Shown here: positions 38,727 to 47,546 of the stretch, piece by piece
Position numbering within the stretch: the stretch's first letter is position 1
How the letters are laid out: every line of letters begins with the position of its first letter
Program-made: the position numbers and the translations under genes
Assembly: GCF_900113675.1 (NCBI RefSeq)
Contig: NZ_FOQE01000008.1
Location: forward strand, 36,850-100,849
DNA from: Pisciglobus halotolerans
Lineage (GTDB): Bacteria; Bacillota; Bacilli; Lactobacillales; Carnobacteriaceae
Length of the DNA stretch: 64,000 nt
Direction of reading: 5' to 3'
The notes under the pieces: model-generated
The model's database searches: none
Seen by the model: the letters and a program-made list of their open reading frames with translations, nothing else
Told to the model about the DNA's origin: nothing

Positions 38727-39803
38727 ATGGGCAGAGGCGGTGGAAGCCGAGGCGGCGGTTCTTTTGGAGGCGGTTCATCGAGAGGCGGCGGTGGTTCGTT
38801 CGGCGGAAGCAGAGGCGGTGCTGGTCGCAGCAGCGGCGGCAGTGGTCGAGGCGGTGGATCTTTTGGAGGCGGTTCATTCGGCCGTGGATCTTCTGGCAGC
38901 AACCGTGGTTCTAGCGGACCGATTTTCAGACCCGGGCCCATTTTTATACCAGGCAGTTCGCGTCGATACAGAAGAGGACCTGGTTATGGTGGCGTGGGTG
39001 GCGGAAATTCCGGATGCGGTTGCGGATGTGGTACAATCGTCTTTTTCTTGCTGATTCTATTTGTCCTGTTCTTTTTGTTTGGCAGTTTTCAATCTAGCAG
39101 CCCAGGCACTCCAGGAAGCTTTGGCGGATCGAATGATATCACAAAATCAACGATTGAGCGTAAGCCGCTAAATAAGGGTTCCGTCAATGAAACAGCATAT
39201 TTTACAGATGAAGCTGGCTGGATTGGCAACCAAACAGCACTGACAAAAGGATTGAAGCACTTTTATGATAAAACGGGTGTCCAACCTTATGTTTACATTA
39301 CAGATGATATCAAGGGCTCATCTCAGTTATCTGACGATGAGCTAGCTGATTATGCTAATCAGCTTTATGATCAATTGTTTACGGACGAAGCTCATCTCCT
39401 ACTCGTTTTTTATGAACCTGTTCCTAATCAATACCAAGATTACTATGTGACTGGAACACAAGCTAAAAGCGTCATTGACTCAGAAGCTGGCGATATTCTT
39501 TTAGACTACATTGATCGGTACTATTATGAAGATTTGACAGATGAGGAATTTTTCAGCAAAGCGTTTCATGACGCTGCTGACCGAATCATGAAAGTCACTC
39601 GTTCACCATGGATCACAGTCTTTATTGTATTGGGTATTGTTTTGCTGATCGGTCTGCTCTTCTTCTGGTGGCAGCGTTCTAAACAACAAAAGAATTTAGA
39701 AGCCAAACAAACAGAAGAAATTCTCAAGACGCCGATCGAAAAGTATGGCAACACAGAAGCTGAAGAATTAGCAAAGAAATATGAAGATAAACAAAACAAA
39801 TAA
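38727..39803 (+). CDS. TPM-domain-like membrane protein with an extreme Gly/Ser/Arg-rich N-terminus
   Basis: 358 aa from the ATG at 38727 behind AAAAAGGGGGG; 18 further upstream codons lack an RBS. Residues 1-65 are almost only Gly, Ser, Arg and Phe (repeats of RGGGS and FGGGS). Then a short basic stretch and a Cys/Gly run (GCGCGCG) lead into a membrane segment at about 103-120. A soluble domain (about 140-280; GLKHFYDKTGVQPYVYITDD) resembles the TPM/YgcG fold. A second membrane segment (about 295-317) and a charged tail complete it. PspA follows 25 bases downstream, suggesting a shared envelope-stress role. Confidence 0.75.
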   Translation: MGRGGGSRGGGSFGGGSSRGGGGSFGGSRGGAGRSSGGSGRGGGSFGGGSFGRGSSGSNRGSSGPIFRPGPIFIPGSSRRYRRGPGYGGVGGGNSGCGCGCGTIVFFLLILFVLFFLFGSFQSSSPGTPGSFGGSNDITKSTIERKPLNKGSVNETAYFTDEAGWIGNQTALTKGLKHFYDKTGVQPYVYITDDIKGSSQLSDDELADYANQLYDQLFTDEAHLLLVFYEPVPNQYQDYYVTGTQAKSVIDSEAGDILLDYIDRYYYEDLTDEEFFSKAFHDAADRIMKVTRSPWITVFIVLGIVLLIGLLFFWWQRSKQQKNLEAKQTEEILKTPIEKYGNTEAEELAKKYEDKQNK

Positions 39804-39828
39804 ATGATCCTTTAAGGAGGAAGAAAAG

Positions 39829-40506
39829 ATGGCAATTTTAGACCGTTTTTCCGATATTATTCATGCAAACATCAACGCGGTGATCGACCGAATGGAAGAT
39901 CCTGAAAAAATGATCGACCAATACTTGCGTGATATGACCGAAGACCTAGCAGAAGTCAAACGCAACACAGCAGGCGTCATCGCAGAAGAAACACGTGCGA
40001 AACGCGAAGTAGATCAGAACGAAGCTGAAGTTGTGAAATATAACGACTATGCTAAAAAAGCTTTAAGTGCTGGAAACGAAGACGATGCGCGTATTTTCCT
40101 AAAGAAAAAGCAAGAGTTAGAAAACGTTGGAACGGGCTTGGCGCAAGCTTATGCTGCTGCACATGAAAATGCTACGAAGATGCGTCAAATGCACGACAAA
40201 CTAGCTTCCGATATCGAAACCTTGAAAGGTCGCCGTGCGATGATCAAAGGCAAGATGTCTGTAGCAAAAACACAAGAAAAATTAAACGACGTGAGCGAAT
40301 CAGTGGGCAAAACACAAGGCGCAATGGGCTCCTTCTCACGCATGGAAGAAAAAGCTGACCGTATGCTGGACGAAGCTAATGCAATGTCAGAACTCAACCA
40401 AGAACCTGTTGATGAAACGAAAGCATTGGAAGAAAAATACGCTAGTGAAGGTTCAGCTGCTGTTGAAGATGAACTGAACCGTCTCAAATCAGAAATGGAT
40501 CTATAA
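39829..40506 (+). CDS. PspA/IM30 family protein
   Basis: 225 aa, predicted to be nearly all coiled coil. The N-terminus MAILDRFSDIIHANINAVIDRMEDPEKMIDQYLRDM in outline matches the PspA/Vipp1 family (amphipathic helix plus first helix). These proteins form membrane-bound oligomers that maintain the membrane under stress. AAGGAGG precedes the start. It is co-transcribed with the Gly-rich TPM-like membrane protein, which may recruit it. Confidence 0.9.
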   Translation: MAILDRFSDIIHANINAVIDRMEDPEKMIDQYLRDMTEDLAEVKRNTAGVIAEETRAKREVDQNEAEVVKYNDYAKKALSAGNEDDARIFLKKKQELENVGTGLAQAYAAAHENATKMRQMHDKLASDIETLKGRRAMIKGKMSVAKTQEKLNDVSESVGKTQGAMGSFSRMEEKADRMLDEANAMSELNQEPVDETKALEEKYASEGSAAVEDELNRLKSEMDL

Positions 40507-40525
40507 TCCACATAACTTTATCATT

Positions 40526-40571
40526 AAAAAGAGCAGGATTGTCTTTTAAACAGACAGTTCTGCTCTTTTTT
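40526..40571 (+). terminator. Terminator after pspA
   Basis: AAAGAGCAG ... CTGCTCTTTTTT with an imperfect inner stem. Confidence 0.85.
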
Positions 40572-40667
40572 GTTCATCCGTCACTTTCAAAACCTACAGA
40601 AAGCAAGACATTATTTTGTGACGAAACTTTTTCTTTTGTTACAAATTCTTAAAGAAGTGCAAAGATC

Positions 40668-40682
40668 CACAAATTCATTGTG
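40668..40682 (+). promoter_or_regulatory. CACAA-N5-TTGTG inverted repeat upstream of the NADH oxidase
   Basis: A small palindrome about 105 bp before the start codon. Its half-sites are those of a Rex operator but in the outward order, so it is not a standard Rex site. Its role is open. Confidence 0.25.
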
Positions 40683-40787
40683 AATATATTTGCATTATTC
40701 CCTTTGAAACGTTACGCTTTAAAGGAGGAAGGCTGTTAAACAAAATAGCATGTTTTATGGCCTTATCTTAATATTAGGAGGTATATT

Positions 40788-42158
40788 ATGTCGAAAACTA
40801 AAGTTATTATTGTGGGAGCTTCACATGGCGGTCACCAAGCGGTTTTAGAATTATTGAACAAATACGATGATCTTGAGATCACGATGTTTGAAGCAGCCGA
40901 CTATGTTTCCTTTATGTCTTGTGGAATGGAGTTATATTTAGAAGATAGCGTGACAAGTGTTTATGATGTACGAAACTTTGAACCTTCCCTATTTACTGAA
41001 CAAGGGGTCAATGTTTTCAATAATCATCAAGTAAAATGCATTAATGCGGATAAAAAAACGGTCACTGTCCTCGATAAAAAAAATAACCAAGAGAACGACT
41101 ATACCTATGACAAATTGATTTTAAGTTCAGGTGTTATGCCGAATAGTTTGCCTGTACCTGGTGCAGATTTGGAAAATGTCTTCTTGATGCGAGGATATGA
41201 TTGGGCAACTAAAATCAAAGAAAAATTAGAAGATGATTCCATTAAAAAAGTAACCGTTATCGGAGCTGGCTATATTGGTATTGAAGCTGCTAAAGCGAGC
41301 CGCAGAGCTGGAAAAGAAGTTGTTCTGCTAGACATGATCGATCGCTCATTGGGAACTTATTTGGATACTGAAATGACTGATATCCTTGAAAAACATTTGG
41401 AAGAAAATGGCATTCAATTAGGTATGGGGGCACACATTGAAGCTTATGTCGGTGATCAAACAGTATCTGCTGTTAAAACAAAAGATACGGAATACCCTAG
41501 CGACCTTGTCATCCAAGCAGCAGGCGTAAAACCAAACACTGAATGGTTAAAAGACATCGTTTCATTAGATGAACGCGGCTGGATCAATACTGATGAATAT
41601 TTGCGGACAAACTTGCAAGACGTCTATGCGATTGGAGACGCTACACTGGCTTATTCTGTAGCCGCTCAAAAGAAAACACCGATTGCTTTGGCATCTGTTG
41701 CACGCCGCGAAGCAAAATATGTGGTTGAACACTTATTTGAAAGCACACCTTCCCTGCCATTCCAAGGGGTGGTCGGATCTTCTGCTTTAAATGTTTTTGA
41801 CTATAACTTTGCTGCTACAGGGCTAAATACCTTTACCGCTGAACGTGCGGGCGTTGAAGTCGCTACTTCCTTCTACCAAGATACCCTGCGCCCAAGTTAT
41901 GTTCCGGAAAGCGAAGGCAACCCTGCTGTGTACGTACAACTACTATTTGATCCAATCACTCATATTTTGCTGGGCGGTGCAGTGCTGTCGACTTATGATG
42001 TTACTGGTCAAGGCAATGTATTAGCTTTAGCTGTTCAACACCGTATGACACTTGAAGACTTAGCAGTAGCAGACTTCTTCTTCCAACCTGAATTCGACCG
42101 TCAATGGGGCGTATTGAACCTTGCTGCACAACATGCACTGAACGGTCCTAAGTTTTAA
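40788..42158 (+). CDS. nox: NADH oxidase / CoA-disulfide-reductase family flavoprotein (Nox-2 type)
   Basis: 456 aa. FAD motif VIIVGASHGGHQAVLEL, single redox cysteine at about residue 45 in SFMSCGMELYL, NAD motif KVTVIGAGYIGIEAAKA, second FAD contact DVYAIGDATL, and a C-terminal dimerisation domain. Length and the lone active-site Cys fit the water-forming NADH oxidase of lactic acid bacteria, which regenerates NAD+ and removes oxygen; CoA-disulfide reductase is the alternative within the same family. AGGAGG lies upstream. Monocistronic. Confidence 0.88.
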   Translation: MSKTKVIIVGASHGGHQAVLELLNKYDDLEITMFEAADYVSFMSCGMELYLEDSVTSVYDVRNFEPSLFTEQGVNVFNNHQVKCINADKKTVTVLDKKNNQENDYTYDKLILSSGVMPNSLPVPGADLENVFLMRGYDWATKIKEKLEDDSIKKVTVIGAGYIGIEAAKASRRAGKEVVLLDMIDRSLGTYLDTEMTDILEKHLEENGIQLGMGAHIEAYVGDQTVSAVKTKDTEYPSDLVIQAAGVKPNTEWLKDIVSLDERGWINTDEYLRTNLQDVYAIGDATLAYSVAAQKKTPIALASVARREAKYVVEHLFESTPSLPFQGVVGSSALNVFDYNFAATGLNTFTAERAGVEVATSFYQDTLRPSYVPESEGNPAVYVQLLFDPITHILLGGAVLSTYDVTGQGNVLALAVQHRMTLEDLAVADFFFQPEFDRQWGVLNLAAQHALNGPKF

Positions 42159-42203
42159 GATACTGACGATGGTACGTTAAAATAAACATTTGAATACCTA
42201 AGA

Positions 42204-42242
42204 AATGACATTGGTGAGTATGTTCGCCAGTGTCATTTTTCT
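42204..42242 (+). terminator. Terminator after nox
   Basis: AATGACATTGG ... CCAGTGTCATTTTT. Confidence 0.8.
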
Positions 42243-42290
42243 ATTTCTAAAAGCTTTTTTGCCAACCAAGTCTAAAACTTTCTCATTAAC

Positions 42291-42412
42291 ACTGCAACGA
42301 ACACTTTTTATAAAGCAGTCTCCTCCTTCTGTGCTCGGTATAGGCGAATGGATTTTTAGCTCGGTGCTAGTAAACTATGCTTAGCAGCAAAGGTTAAATG
42401 CTATTGCACTGC
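42291..42412 (+). repeat. 5' module of the composite intergenic repeat
   Basis: CTGCAACGAACAC ... AAAGCAGTCT ... TGTGCTCGGTATAG ... GCTAGTAAACTATGCTTAGCAG, related to 2738-2833 and 49021-49148. It leads straight into array 8. Confidence 0.65.
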
Positions 42413-42710
42413 AACTCGTTCACAGACTGGGCTCCTGTGATCAAGTTCAGAGTGTAAAATCTTCAACTTGTTCACAGACTAGGCTCCTATGAACAAGTTC
42501 AGAGCGTAAAATTTTCAACTCGTTCATAGACCGGGCTCCTGTGATCAAGTTCAGAGCGTAAAACCTGTAACTCGTTCACAGACTGGGCTACTGTGATCAA
42601 GTTCAGCATGTAAAAACTGCAACTCGTTCACAGACTAGGCTGCTGTGATCAAATTCATCATGTAAAAACTGCAACTCGTTCACAGGATGAGCGTTTGTCG
42701 ACAAGTAGAA
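42413..42710. repeat. 52-bp tandem array 8 (6 units, AACTCGTTCACAG arms)
   Basis: AACTCG/AACTTG arms at 42413, 42465, 42517, 42569, 42621 and 42673, all 52 apart. It has the same arm family as array 7 in opposite orientation. It lies between two convergent terminators (nox and the alpha/beta hydrolase). No clear 3' module follows. Confidence 0.95.
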
Positions 42711-42778
42711 CTCTATTGCACTTCAATTTCTAGTGTTAACGGCTATTAAATAATTGGACACGCAAAAGTAACAATGAA

Positions 42779-42830
42779 AAAATCCAGCAATGGTAAGCAT
42801 CATTTCTATGCTCACTATTGCTGGATTTCT
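42779..42830 (-). terminator. Terminator of the alpha/beta hydrolase gene
   Basis: A long stem AAATCCAGCAAT... with its complement, followed by six T on the minus strand. Confidence 0.85.
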
Positions 42831-43723
42831 CATTTTCCTGTCGTCTCTGTCGACCTCGCTTCATATCCTGCAATAAAGTCCATCATCAGCTGGTTAACGT
42901 GTTCTGGTTCTTCGTGCTGGACCCAATGTGTGGCCTCTCCTAACAATATTCCTTGACCATTTTCGCAATATTGAAGACTTGCATCTGCTAGTCCGCTTCC
43001 TAAAAACTGGTCTTTAGCTCCCCAGATCACTAAAGTTGGAACCGTTACTTTTAATGGCGCCTTGGATGCTGTCATTCCCGGCAAATTGGCTCTGTACCAA
43101 TTGATCATGGAACGCATGGCATTTGGTTGAGACCAAGCCGTACGATAACATTGCAACTCTTCATCATTGAATGTTCCTTTTCGGCTGCTGTTTTGTAACG
43201 CGCTCAATGCTGGTTTCCAATTAGAAAACTGTAAAAGCCGCTCTGGTACTTTTCGAAGCTGGAAGAAAAGAATATAAGAGCTTTTTAAGAGCTGACTAGG
43301 CTGGCGGACGATTTGTCTGCCCATAGCCGCTTCATGCGGAGCATTTAGAATAATCAATTTGTGAATTAATTGAGGGAACTCTCTTGCCACTCTCCAAGCA
43401 ACGATTCCGCCCCAGTCATGTCCGATAAGAAAAACTTTTTCTTTACCGGAAGCTTTGATCAAACCAACAATGTCTGCTACTAGATACTCTATGCGATAAT
43501 CAGTTACCTTTTCTGGTTTATCACTAAGATTGTATCCTCTTTGATCTGGCGCCCACACTCGAAATCCCTTATCTGCTAAATAAGCCATTTGTTTGTGCCA
43601 ACCGTACCAGTACTCTGGAAAACCGTGAAGAAGAAGTACCAAATCTCCTTCTTCAGGGCCTTGCTGAACAACATGCAATTTTATCCCATTGGTTTCAATA
43701 GATTGATGTTCCCGCTTCTCCAT
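42830..43723 (-). CDS. Alpha/beta-fold hydrolase (epoxide hydrolase-like)
   Basis: 297 aa from the ATG at 43723 behind GAGGAGG; a longer frame has no RBS. Oxyanion-hole motif LLHGFPEYWYGW and nucleophile elbow IGHDWGGIVAW, where Asp replaces Ser as in epoxide hydrolases and haloalkane dehalogenases. The catalytic His is likely in EATHWVQHEEPEHV. The cap domain lies between about 140 and 225. The substrate is unknown. Monocistronic. Confidence 0.85.
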   Translation of the reverse strand: MEKREHQSIETNGIKLHVVQQGPEEGDLVLLLHGFPEYWYGWHKQMAYLADKGFRVWAPDQRGYNLSDKPEKVTDYRIEYLVADIVGLIKASGKEKVFLIGHDWGGIVAWRVAREFPQLIHKLIILNAPHEAAMGRQIVRQPSQLLKSSYILFFQLRKVPERLLQFSNWKPALSALQNSSRKGTFNDEELQCYRTAWSQPNAMRSMINWYRANLPGMTASKAPLKVTVPTLVIWGAKDQFLGSGLADASLQYCENGQGILLGEATHWVQHEEPEHVNQLMMDFIAGYEARSTETTGK

Positions 43724-43779
43724 ATGTGCTGTTTCCTCCTCTTCGGACACTCACCAAAACCTTCTTATTGACTCTACCA

Positions 43780-44481
43780 CTAAAATTGATCCCGTGCTTT
43801 GCGCAAAGTGATGAAATCTTCTAATGTCTCTGCAGTAAGAAACGGATTGATTTTTTTCTCTCTGCCAATGGTAGAAGGCAAAGTCGGAACTCCTTTTTTA
43901 CGAAGCGCATTAACTTGGTCCAATGCTTCCGTAATAGTTTCGTTAGAAGGCTGTACGGAATGAGCAAAACGTAAATTCGTTTGTGTATATTCGTGAGCTG
44001 CAAAAACTTTCACTTCATCCTTCAACTGTTTAAATTTCTGCAAAGCATCGTATTGGGCTTGGTAATCGCCTGTGAAGACGCGTCCGCAGCCTGCTGAAAA
44101 CAAAGCATCGCCGCAAAAGAGCGCTTCTTCCATTAAAAGACTGACATGTCCTTCTGTATGCCCAGCTGTTTTGAAAACTTGGAAACTTTTGCCCAACAAT
44201 TCAAAAGCATCGCCTTCCTGAATGATATGATTTGCTAAAGAAGCTGTTTCTTGGGGTCCATAAACAGGCGTGTTCGGGTACTGGGTGACGATTTCTTTCA
44301 CTCCGCCGACATGATCTTCATGGTGGTGAGTCAAAAGAATGGCTTTTAAATCAAGATGGTGTTTTTCCAAGTAGGCTAGAACGCCCTCAGCCTCTCCTGG
44401 GTCGACCACTATTGCTTTTGTTCCTTCTTCTATAACCCAAATATAATTGTCAGAAAAAGCTTTAATTGGTTGAATGTTCAC
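43780..44481 (-). CDS. Metallo-beta-lactamase-fold hydrolase, glyoxalase II-like
   Basis: 233 aa from a GTG at 44481. Metal motif LLTHHHEDHVGGV (HxHxDH with an extra His), then GHTEGHVSL, FCGDALFSAGCGRVF and FAAHEYTQTN, the last two being glyoxalase II hallmarks. It hydrolyses S-acyl thiol adducts such as hydroxyacylglutathione; the natural thiol in this organism is not known. The start overlaps the ybaK-like stop by four bases (GTGA), so the pair is translationally coupled. Confidence 0.85.
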   Translation of the reverse strand: MNIQPIKAFSDNYIWVIEEGTKAIVVDPGEAEGVLAYLEKHHLDLKAILLTHHHEDHVGGVKEIVTQYPNTPVYGPQETASLANHIIQEGDAFELLGKSFQVFKTAGHTEGHVSLLMEEALFCGDALFSAGCGRVFTGDYQAQYDALQKFKQLKDEVKVFAAHEYTQTNLRFAHSVQPSNETITEALDQVNALRKKGVPTLPSTIGREKKINPFLTAETLEDFITLRKARDQF

Positions 44482-44972
44482 CGCAATTCCCCCTCTTTTA
44501 AATTATCATTGTAAATCAGCAGCTTATTTCCAAGCAGCGCAATGACCTTTTTCAAATCTTCCGCTAAGATGACCATCGTTTGATCAGGACTAGCAGGAGC
44601 AAAAACCAATTTTTCTTGTTCAAATAGCTCTGCATCTACAATTACTGGAATGGAAGCTTCATATCCTACAGGTGTGACTGCCCCTGCTTTTTGACCCGTC
44701 AGTTCTTCCATCTCCGCAGATTTTACAATTGAAACTTTCTCTCCCACTACTTGTTTTAATCGTTTAAAGTCAGTATGCTTTGTCGTGAATGTTACAAATG
44801 AATAATAGTTTCCTGACTTGCCTTTCAAAAAGAGTGCTTTGGTCTCTGTCCCTGTAAATCCTTTTTCTTCCTTCATGATCACAGCATCTTCATTCGTATA
44901 AATCGGATCATGATGATACAATTCAAAATAAATGTCATGCTCTTTTAAAAAGGCTTCAAGGTTGATCAACAT
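44478..44972 (-). CDS. YbaK/ProX-type aminoacyl-tRNA deacylase
   Basis: 164 aa. YbaK/EbsC editing-domain motifs: TETKALFLKGKSGNYYSFV (catalytic-type Lys), LTGQKAGAVTPVGY and FAPASPDQTMVI. The family hydrolyses mischarged Ala- or Cys-tRNA(Pro) in trans; the N-terminal LEAFLKEHDIYFELYHHDPIYTNEDA resembles the ProX (PrdX) branch that removes Ala. AGGAG lies before the ATG. Coupled to the glyoxalase II-like gene. Confidence 0.85.
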   Translation of the reverse strand: MLINLEAFLKEHDIYFELYHHDPIYTNEDAVIMKEEKGFTGTETKALFLKGKSGNYYSFVTFTTKHTDFKRLKQVVGEKVSIVKSAEMEELTGQKAGAVTPVGYEASIPVIVDAELFEQEKLVFAPASPDQTMVILAEDLKKVIALLGNKLLIYNDNLKEGELR

Positions 44973-45018
44973 TTTTTTCTCCTCTCATCATTTCATGGAC
45001 ATTTGCAGGCTCCTTGAT

Positions 45019-45807
45019 TTAATTCTCGATAGGTTGATACTCTGCTTCCAGACCCTTTTGAACACCTGGTCGTTCCGCAATGAGATGAGCCCATTCTAAA
45101 AGATGAGGATATTCTTCTATATTTAGAAATTCATCTGATCCTTCATATAGTTTCCCTAAAGCCAGACGACCATACCAAGGCCAAATGGCAATGTCTGCAA
45201 TCGTATAGGTATCGCCAGCTACATAAGAACGCTTTGCTAAAGTTTGATCGAGTAAATCTAATTGGCGCTTTGTTTCCATCGTAAAACGATCGATCGGGTA
45301 CTTCATCGGTTCTGGAGCATAAGCGAAAAAGTGGCCAAATCCTCCGCCAATATAAGGACCTGCACCAATTTGCCAGAATAACCAATTGAGGGTTTCAGTC
45401 CGACCCTGAATGTCTTTTGGAATCAATTGGTCAAATTTTTCAGCTAAGTAAAGAAGAATCGAACCGGATTCAAAAATGTCTACACGAGGATTTTGGCTTT
45501 GATCCACTAAAGCTGGGATTTTAGAATTCGGATTGATCTCAACAAAATCGGAACCAAACTGGTCGCCTTCCCCAATATTAATGGTATACAAGTCATAATC
45601 AGCACCGGCTACACCTAATTCTTTTAATTCTTCCAGCATTACCGTGATCTTGATACCGTTTGGCGTTCCTAATGAATACAGTTGGAACGGAGCCTCTCCT
45701 ACTGGTAATTTCTGTTCGAAACGACTGCCGGCAGTTGGACGGTTGCCCCCTTTTTCCGTATTCTCTTCTTCCCATTGCCACACTTTTGGTAATTCATATG
45801 CTTCCAT
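45019..45807 (-). CDS. Glutathione S-transferase family protein, YghU-like
   Basis: 262 aa from the ATG at 45807, behind AAGGAG; an upstream Met is within RBS range of nothing. Thioredoxin-like N-terminal domain (PFQLYSLGTPNGIKITVMLEELKELG, NPNSKIPALVD) and an all-helical C-terminal domain (YTIADIAIWPWYGRLALG). Matches the YghU/YfcG disulfide-bond oxidoreductase group. 45808-46059, downstream of the Nudix gene, holds only AT-rich sequence plus a weak match to the composite-repeat 5' module near 45895. Confidence 0.85.
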   Translation of the reverse strand: MEAYELPKVWQWEEENTEKGGNRPTAGSRFEQKLPVGEAPFQLYSLGTPNGIKITVMLEELKELGVAGADYDLYTINIGEGDQFGSDFVEINPNSKIPALVDQSQNPRVDIFESGSILLYLAEKFDQLIPKDIQGRTETLNWLFWQIGAGPYIGGGFGHFFAYAPEPMKYPIDRFTMETKRQLDLLDQTLAKRSYVAGDTYTIADIAIWPWYGRLALGKLYEGSDEFLNIEEYPHLLEWAHLIAERPGVQKGLEAEYQPIEN

Positions 45808-46059
45808 CAATACCACTCCTTATGATGTTTATTTATAACTTCATCATACTACTCGTACACCAAAGTACTCAAACATTAGCTCACTAACCTATTTAACACT
45901 GTAACGGACACAATAAAAGGTAAAAGAATACTTGCTGAAACAGTCTGGGCAAGCCGGTCTAAAACACTGCAGAAAACATTGTCAGTAACATACTTTTCTT
46001 CAATCGCTCTTTAGCAAATACATCTGTGTCCCATTGTGTAGTGTTTTTTACCGATATGT

Positions 46060-46620
46060 TTATTTCATCATCTTTAGTTTATCATTCAATTTTTGATAAA
46101 CCACCTTCATTTCCGGCTCTGTGCAGGCTTTTACAGCTTCATCTAAATCCATCCATCTCACCGCACTGTTTTCATCCGGTTTAATGGTCGTTTTTTCGTT
46201 TTCGTCAGCTTCTATCAAATACGTTACATTCAAATGCAGATGTGTAGCAATCGGTTCGCCATTTTTGACATGCGCTGGAACGCCTAAAATTTCAAGTGAA
46301 TAAATGTCGTTCGATACCGGAGCAATAGCCGTTAAGCCTGTTTCTTCTTCTGTCTCTTTCAACGCCACGTGCAGCAGATCTGCATCGCCATCTGCATGTC
46401 CGCCGATCCATGACCAAGATTGATAAATATTATGATAAGCCATTACTACCTTTGACCGGTCTTGATTAACGATCCAAGCCGACGAAGTAAAGTGAGCAAA
46501 TTCATTTTCTCGCGTCAGCAAGTTATCAAATGTATCTAGATAGCGCAGCATGACTTCTTGTTCTTTAGCTTCTTGAGCATGATAAGGTTTGTACTGACTG
46601 ATTTGTTCTTTCAAGTTCAT
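46060..46620 (-). CDS. Nudix hydrolase
   Basis: 186 aa. The Nudix box is GHADGDADLLHVALKETEEETGL (about residues 74-96), slightly divergent because Lys stands in place of Arg in the REXXEE core (KETEEE). An N-terminal extension of about 45 residues precedes the fold. The substrate is a nucleoside diphosphate linked to another group, not identifiable here. AAAGGAG lies upstream. It ends the window's rlmH-side minus-strand block. Confidence 0.85.
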   Translation of the reverse strand: MNLKEQISQYKPYHAQEAKEQEVMLRYLDTFDNLLTRENEFAHFTSSAWIVNQDRSKVVMAYHNIYQSWSWIGGHADGDADLLHVALKETEEETGLTAIAPVSNDIYSLEILGVPAHVKNGEPIATHLHLNVTYLIEADENEKTTIKPDENSAVRWMDLDEAVKACTEPEMKVVYQKLNDKLKMMK

Positions 46621-46634
46621 GTAAAAAAACTCCT

Positions 46635-47114
46635 TTACTTATGATACGGCTCATTACGGATGATCTTGAAGCTTCGGTAGACCTGTTCCACAAGTACGAG
46701 CCGCATCAATTGGTGCGGCAATGTCATTTTGCCAAATGAAATTTGTATATTGCTGCGCTGCATCACTGCTTTGCTTAAGCCAAGTGAACCGCCAATGACA
46801 AAAACAAGGTTGCTATGTCCACGGATACCCAGCTGCTCGATTTCCTTAGCTAGTTCTTCTGACGTTCGCTGTTTGCCTTCGATCGCCAGGGCAAAGACAT
46901 AAGCTTGTTCGGGGATCTTGGCTAAAATCCGTTCCCCTTCTTTGTCTTTCACCTGTTCCATTTCCGCTTCGCTTAATTTTTCGGGCGCTTTTTCATCCGG
47001 AACTTCGACCAATTCGATTTTTGCATATGCACCTAACCGTTTTTTATATTCTTCGATTCCCATCTTCAAATATTTTTCTTTTAACTTCCCCACATTAATG
47101 ATTTTAATATTCAC
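46635..47114 (-). CDS. rlmH: 23S rRNA pseudouridine-1915 N3-methyltransferase
   Basis: 159 aa from a GTG at 47114 with GAGGTGGG upstream; this gives exactly the usual RlmH length, while the longer frame adds eleven unrelated residues. SPOUT-fold methyltransferase: [21 protein letters not shown] at the start, [14 protein letters not shown] (SAM-binding knot) and the conserved C-terminus [23 protein letters not shown] DnaA-box cluster lies directly upstream, and htrA beyond it. Confidence 0.95.
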   Translation of the reverse strand: MNIKIINVGKLKEKYLKMGIEEYKKRLGAYAKIELVEVPDEKAPEKLSEAEMEQVKDKEGERILAKIPEQAYVFALAIEGKQRTSEELAKEIEQLGIRGHSNLVFVIGGSLGLSKAVMQRSNIQISFGKMTLPHQLMRLVLVEQVYRSFKIIRNEPYHK

Positions 47115-47137
47115 AGTTACCCACCTCAAGTCACAAG

Positions 47138-47462
47138 TTATCCACAAAAGTTATACACATGTCCACAGGTTGCTTCCCATGATTTAGTATGCGAAAATTT
47201 GTTCATCACAATATCTAGTCAAAAAATTTTTTTCGAAAAAAAATCCCTAAAGAGATTTCCACAGAAATTACATGCATTTTTCTCTCTTCCTTTTCTTTAA
47301 AAAAAGCTGCTATTTCAATGTTTCCCTACTATAAAAAGAAGGGGAAACAAACTTATCCCCACATGTGCATAAGCCTGTGGATAACTTTGTATCTATGCTT
47401 TTTTATTGTCTTTCTTCATCTTACAGAAGTTATCCACAGAAATCTATAGAAAGTTATCCCCA
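47138..47462. promoter_or_regulatory. DnaA-box cluster with AT-rich segment (rlmH-htrA intergenic region)
   Basis: Perfect TTATNCACA boxes at 47138-47146 and 47151-47159 (plus), 47364-47372 and 47376-47384 (minus), and 47430-47438 (plus), with near-boxes TTATCCCCA at 47353 and 47454. An A/T-rich stretch lies at about 47200-47330. It may be a DnaA-titrating cluster as known upstream of rlmH (yydA) in Bacillus, or part of an origin. dnaA/dnaN are not in the window. Confidence 0.8.
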
Positions 47463-47491
47463 TTGACAAATCTTGATGTTGTTTTCTCCAC

Positions 47492-47538
47492 AAAAAAAGT
47501 CCTTCCTTATCTATCCACTAAATAAGAAGGACTTTTTT
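47492..47538 (-). terminator. Terminator of htrA
   Basis: AAAAAGTCCTTCTTAT ... ATAAGGAAGGACTTTTTTT on the minus strand. Confidence 0.88.
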
Positions 47539-47546
47539 CACCTCAT

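Noticed and set aside
38678..38941. 87-codon minus-strand ORF rich in proline
   Set aside because: Antisense shadow of the Gly/Ser-rich start of the TPM-like gene; no RBS, and the composition is explained by the opposite strand.
40668..40700. Rex (NADH/NAD+ sensor) operator at nox
   Set aside because: One TTGTGAA half-site is present, but the second half is missing in the required order and spacing; only an outward palindrome remains.
42413..42710. CRISPR-like regular repeats
   Set aside because: The whole 52-bp unit is repeated; there are no unique spacers between short repeats, the units drift gradually and no cas genes are near. The same holds for the other nine arrays.
45895..46010. Fourth copy of the composite-repeat 5' module
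   Set aside because: Only about the first 16 bases (TAACACTGTAACGGACAC) resemble the module; the rest does not align, so it was left as a weak hint.
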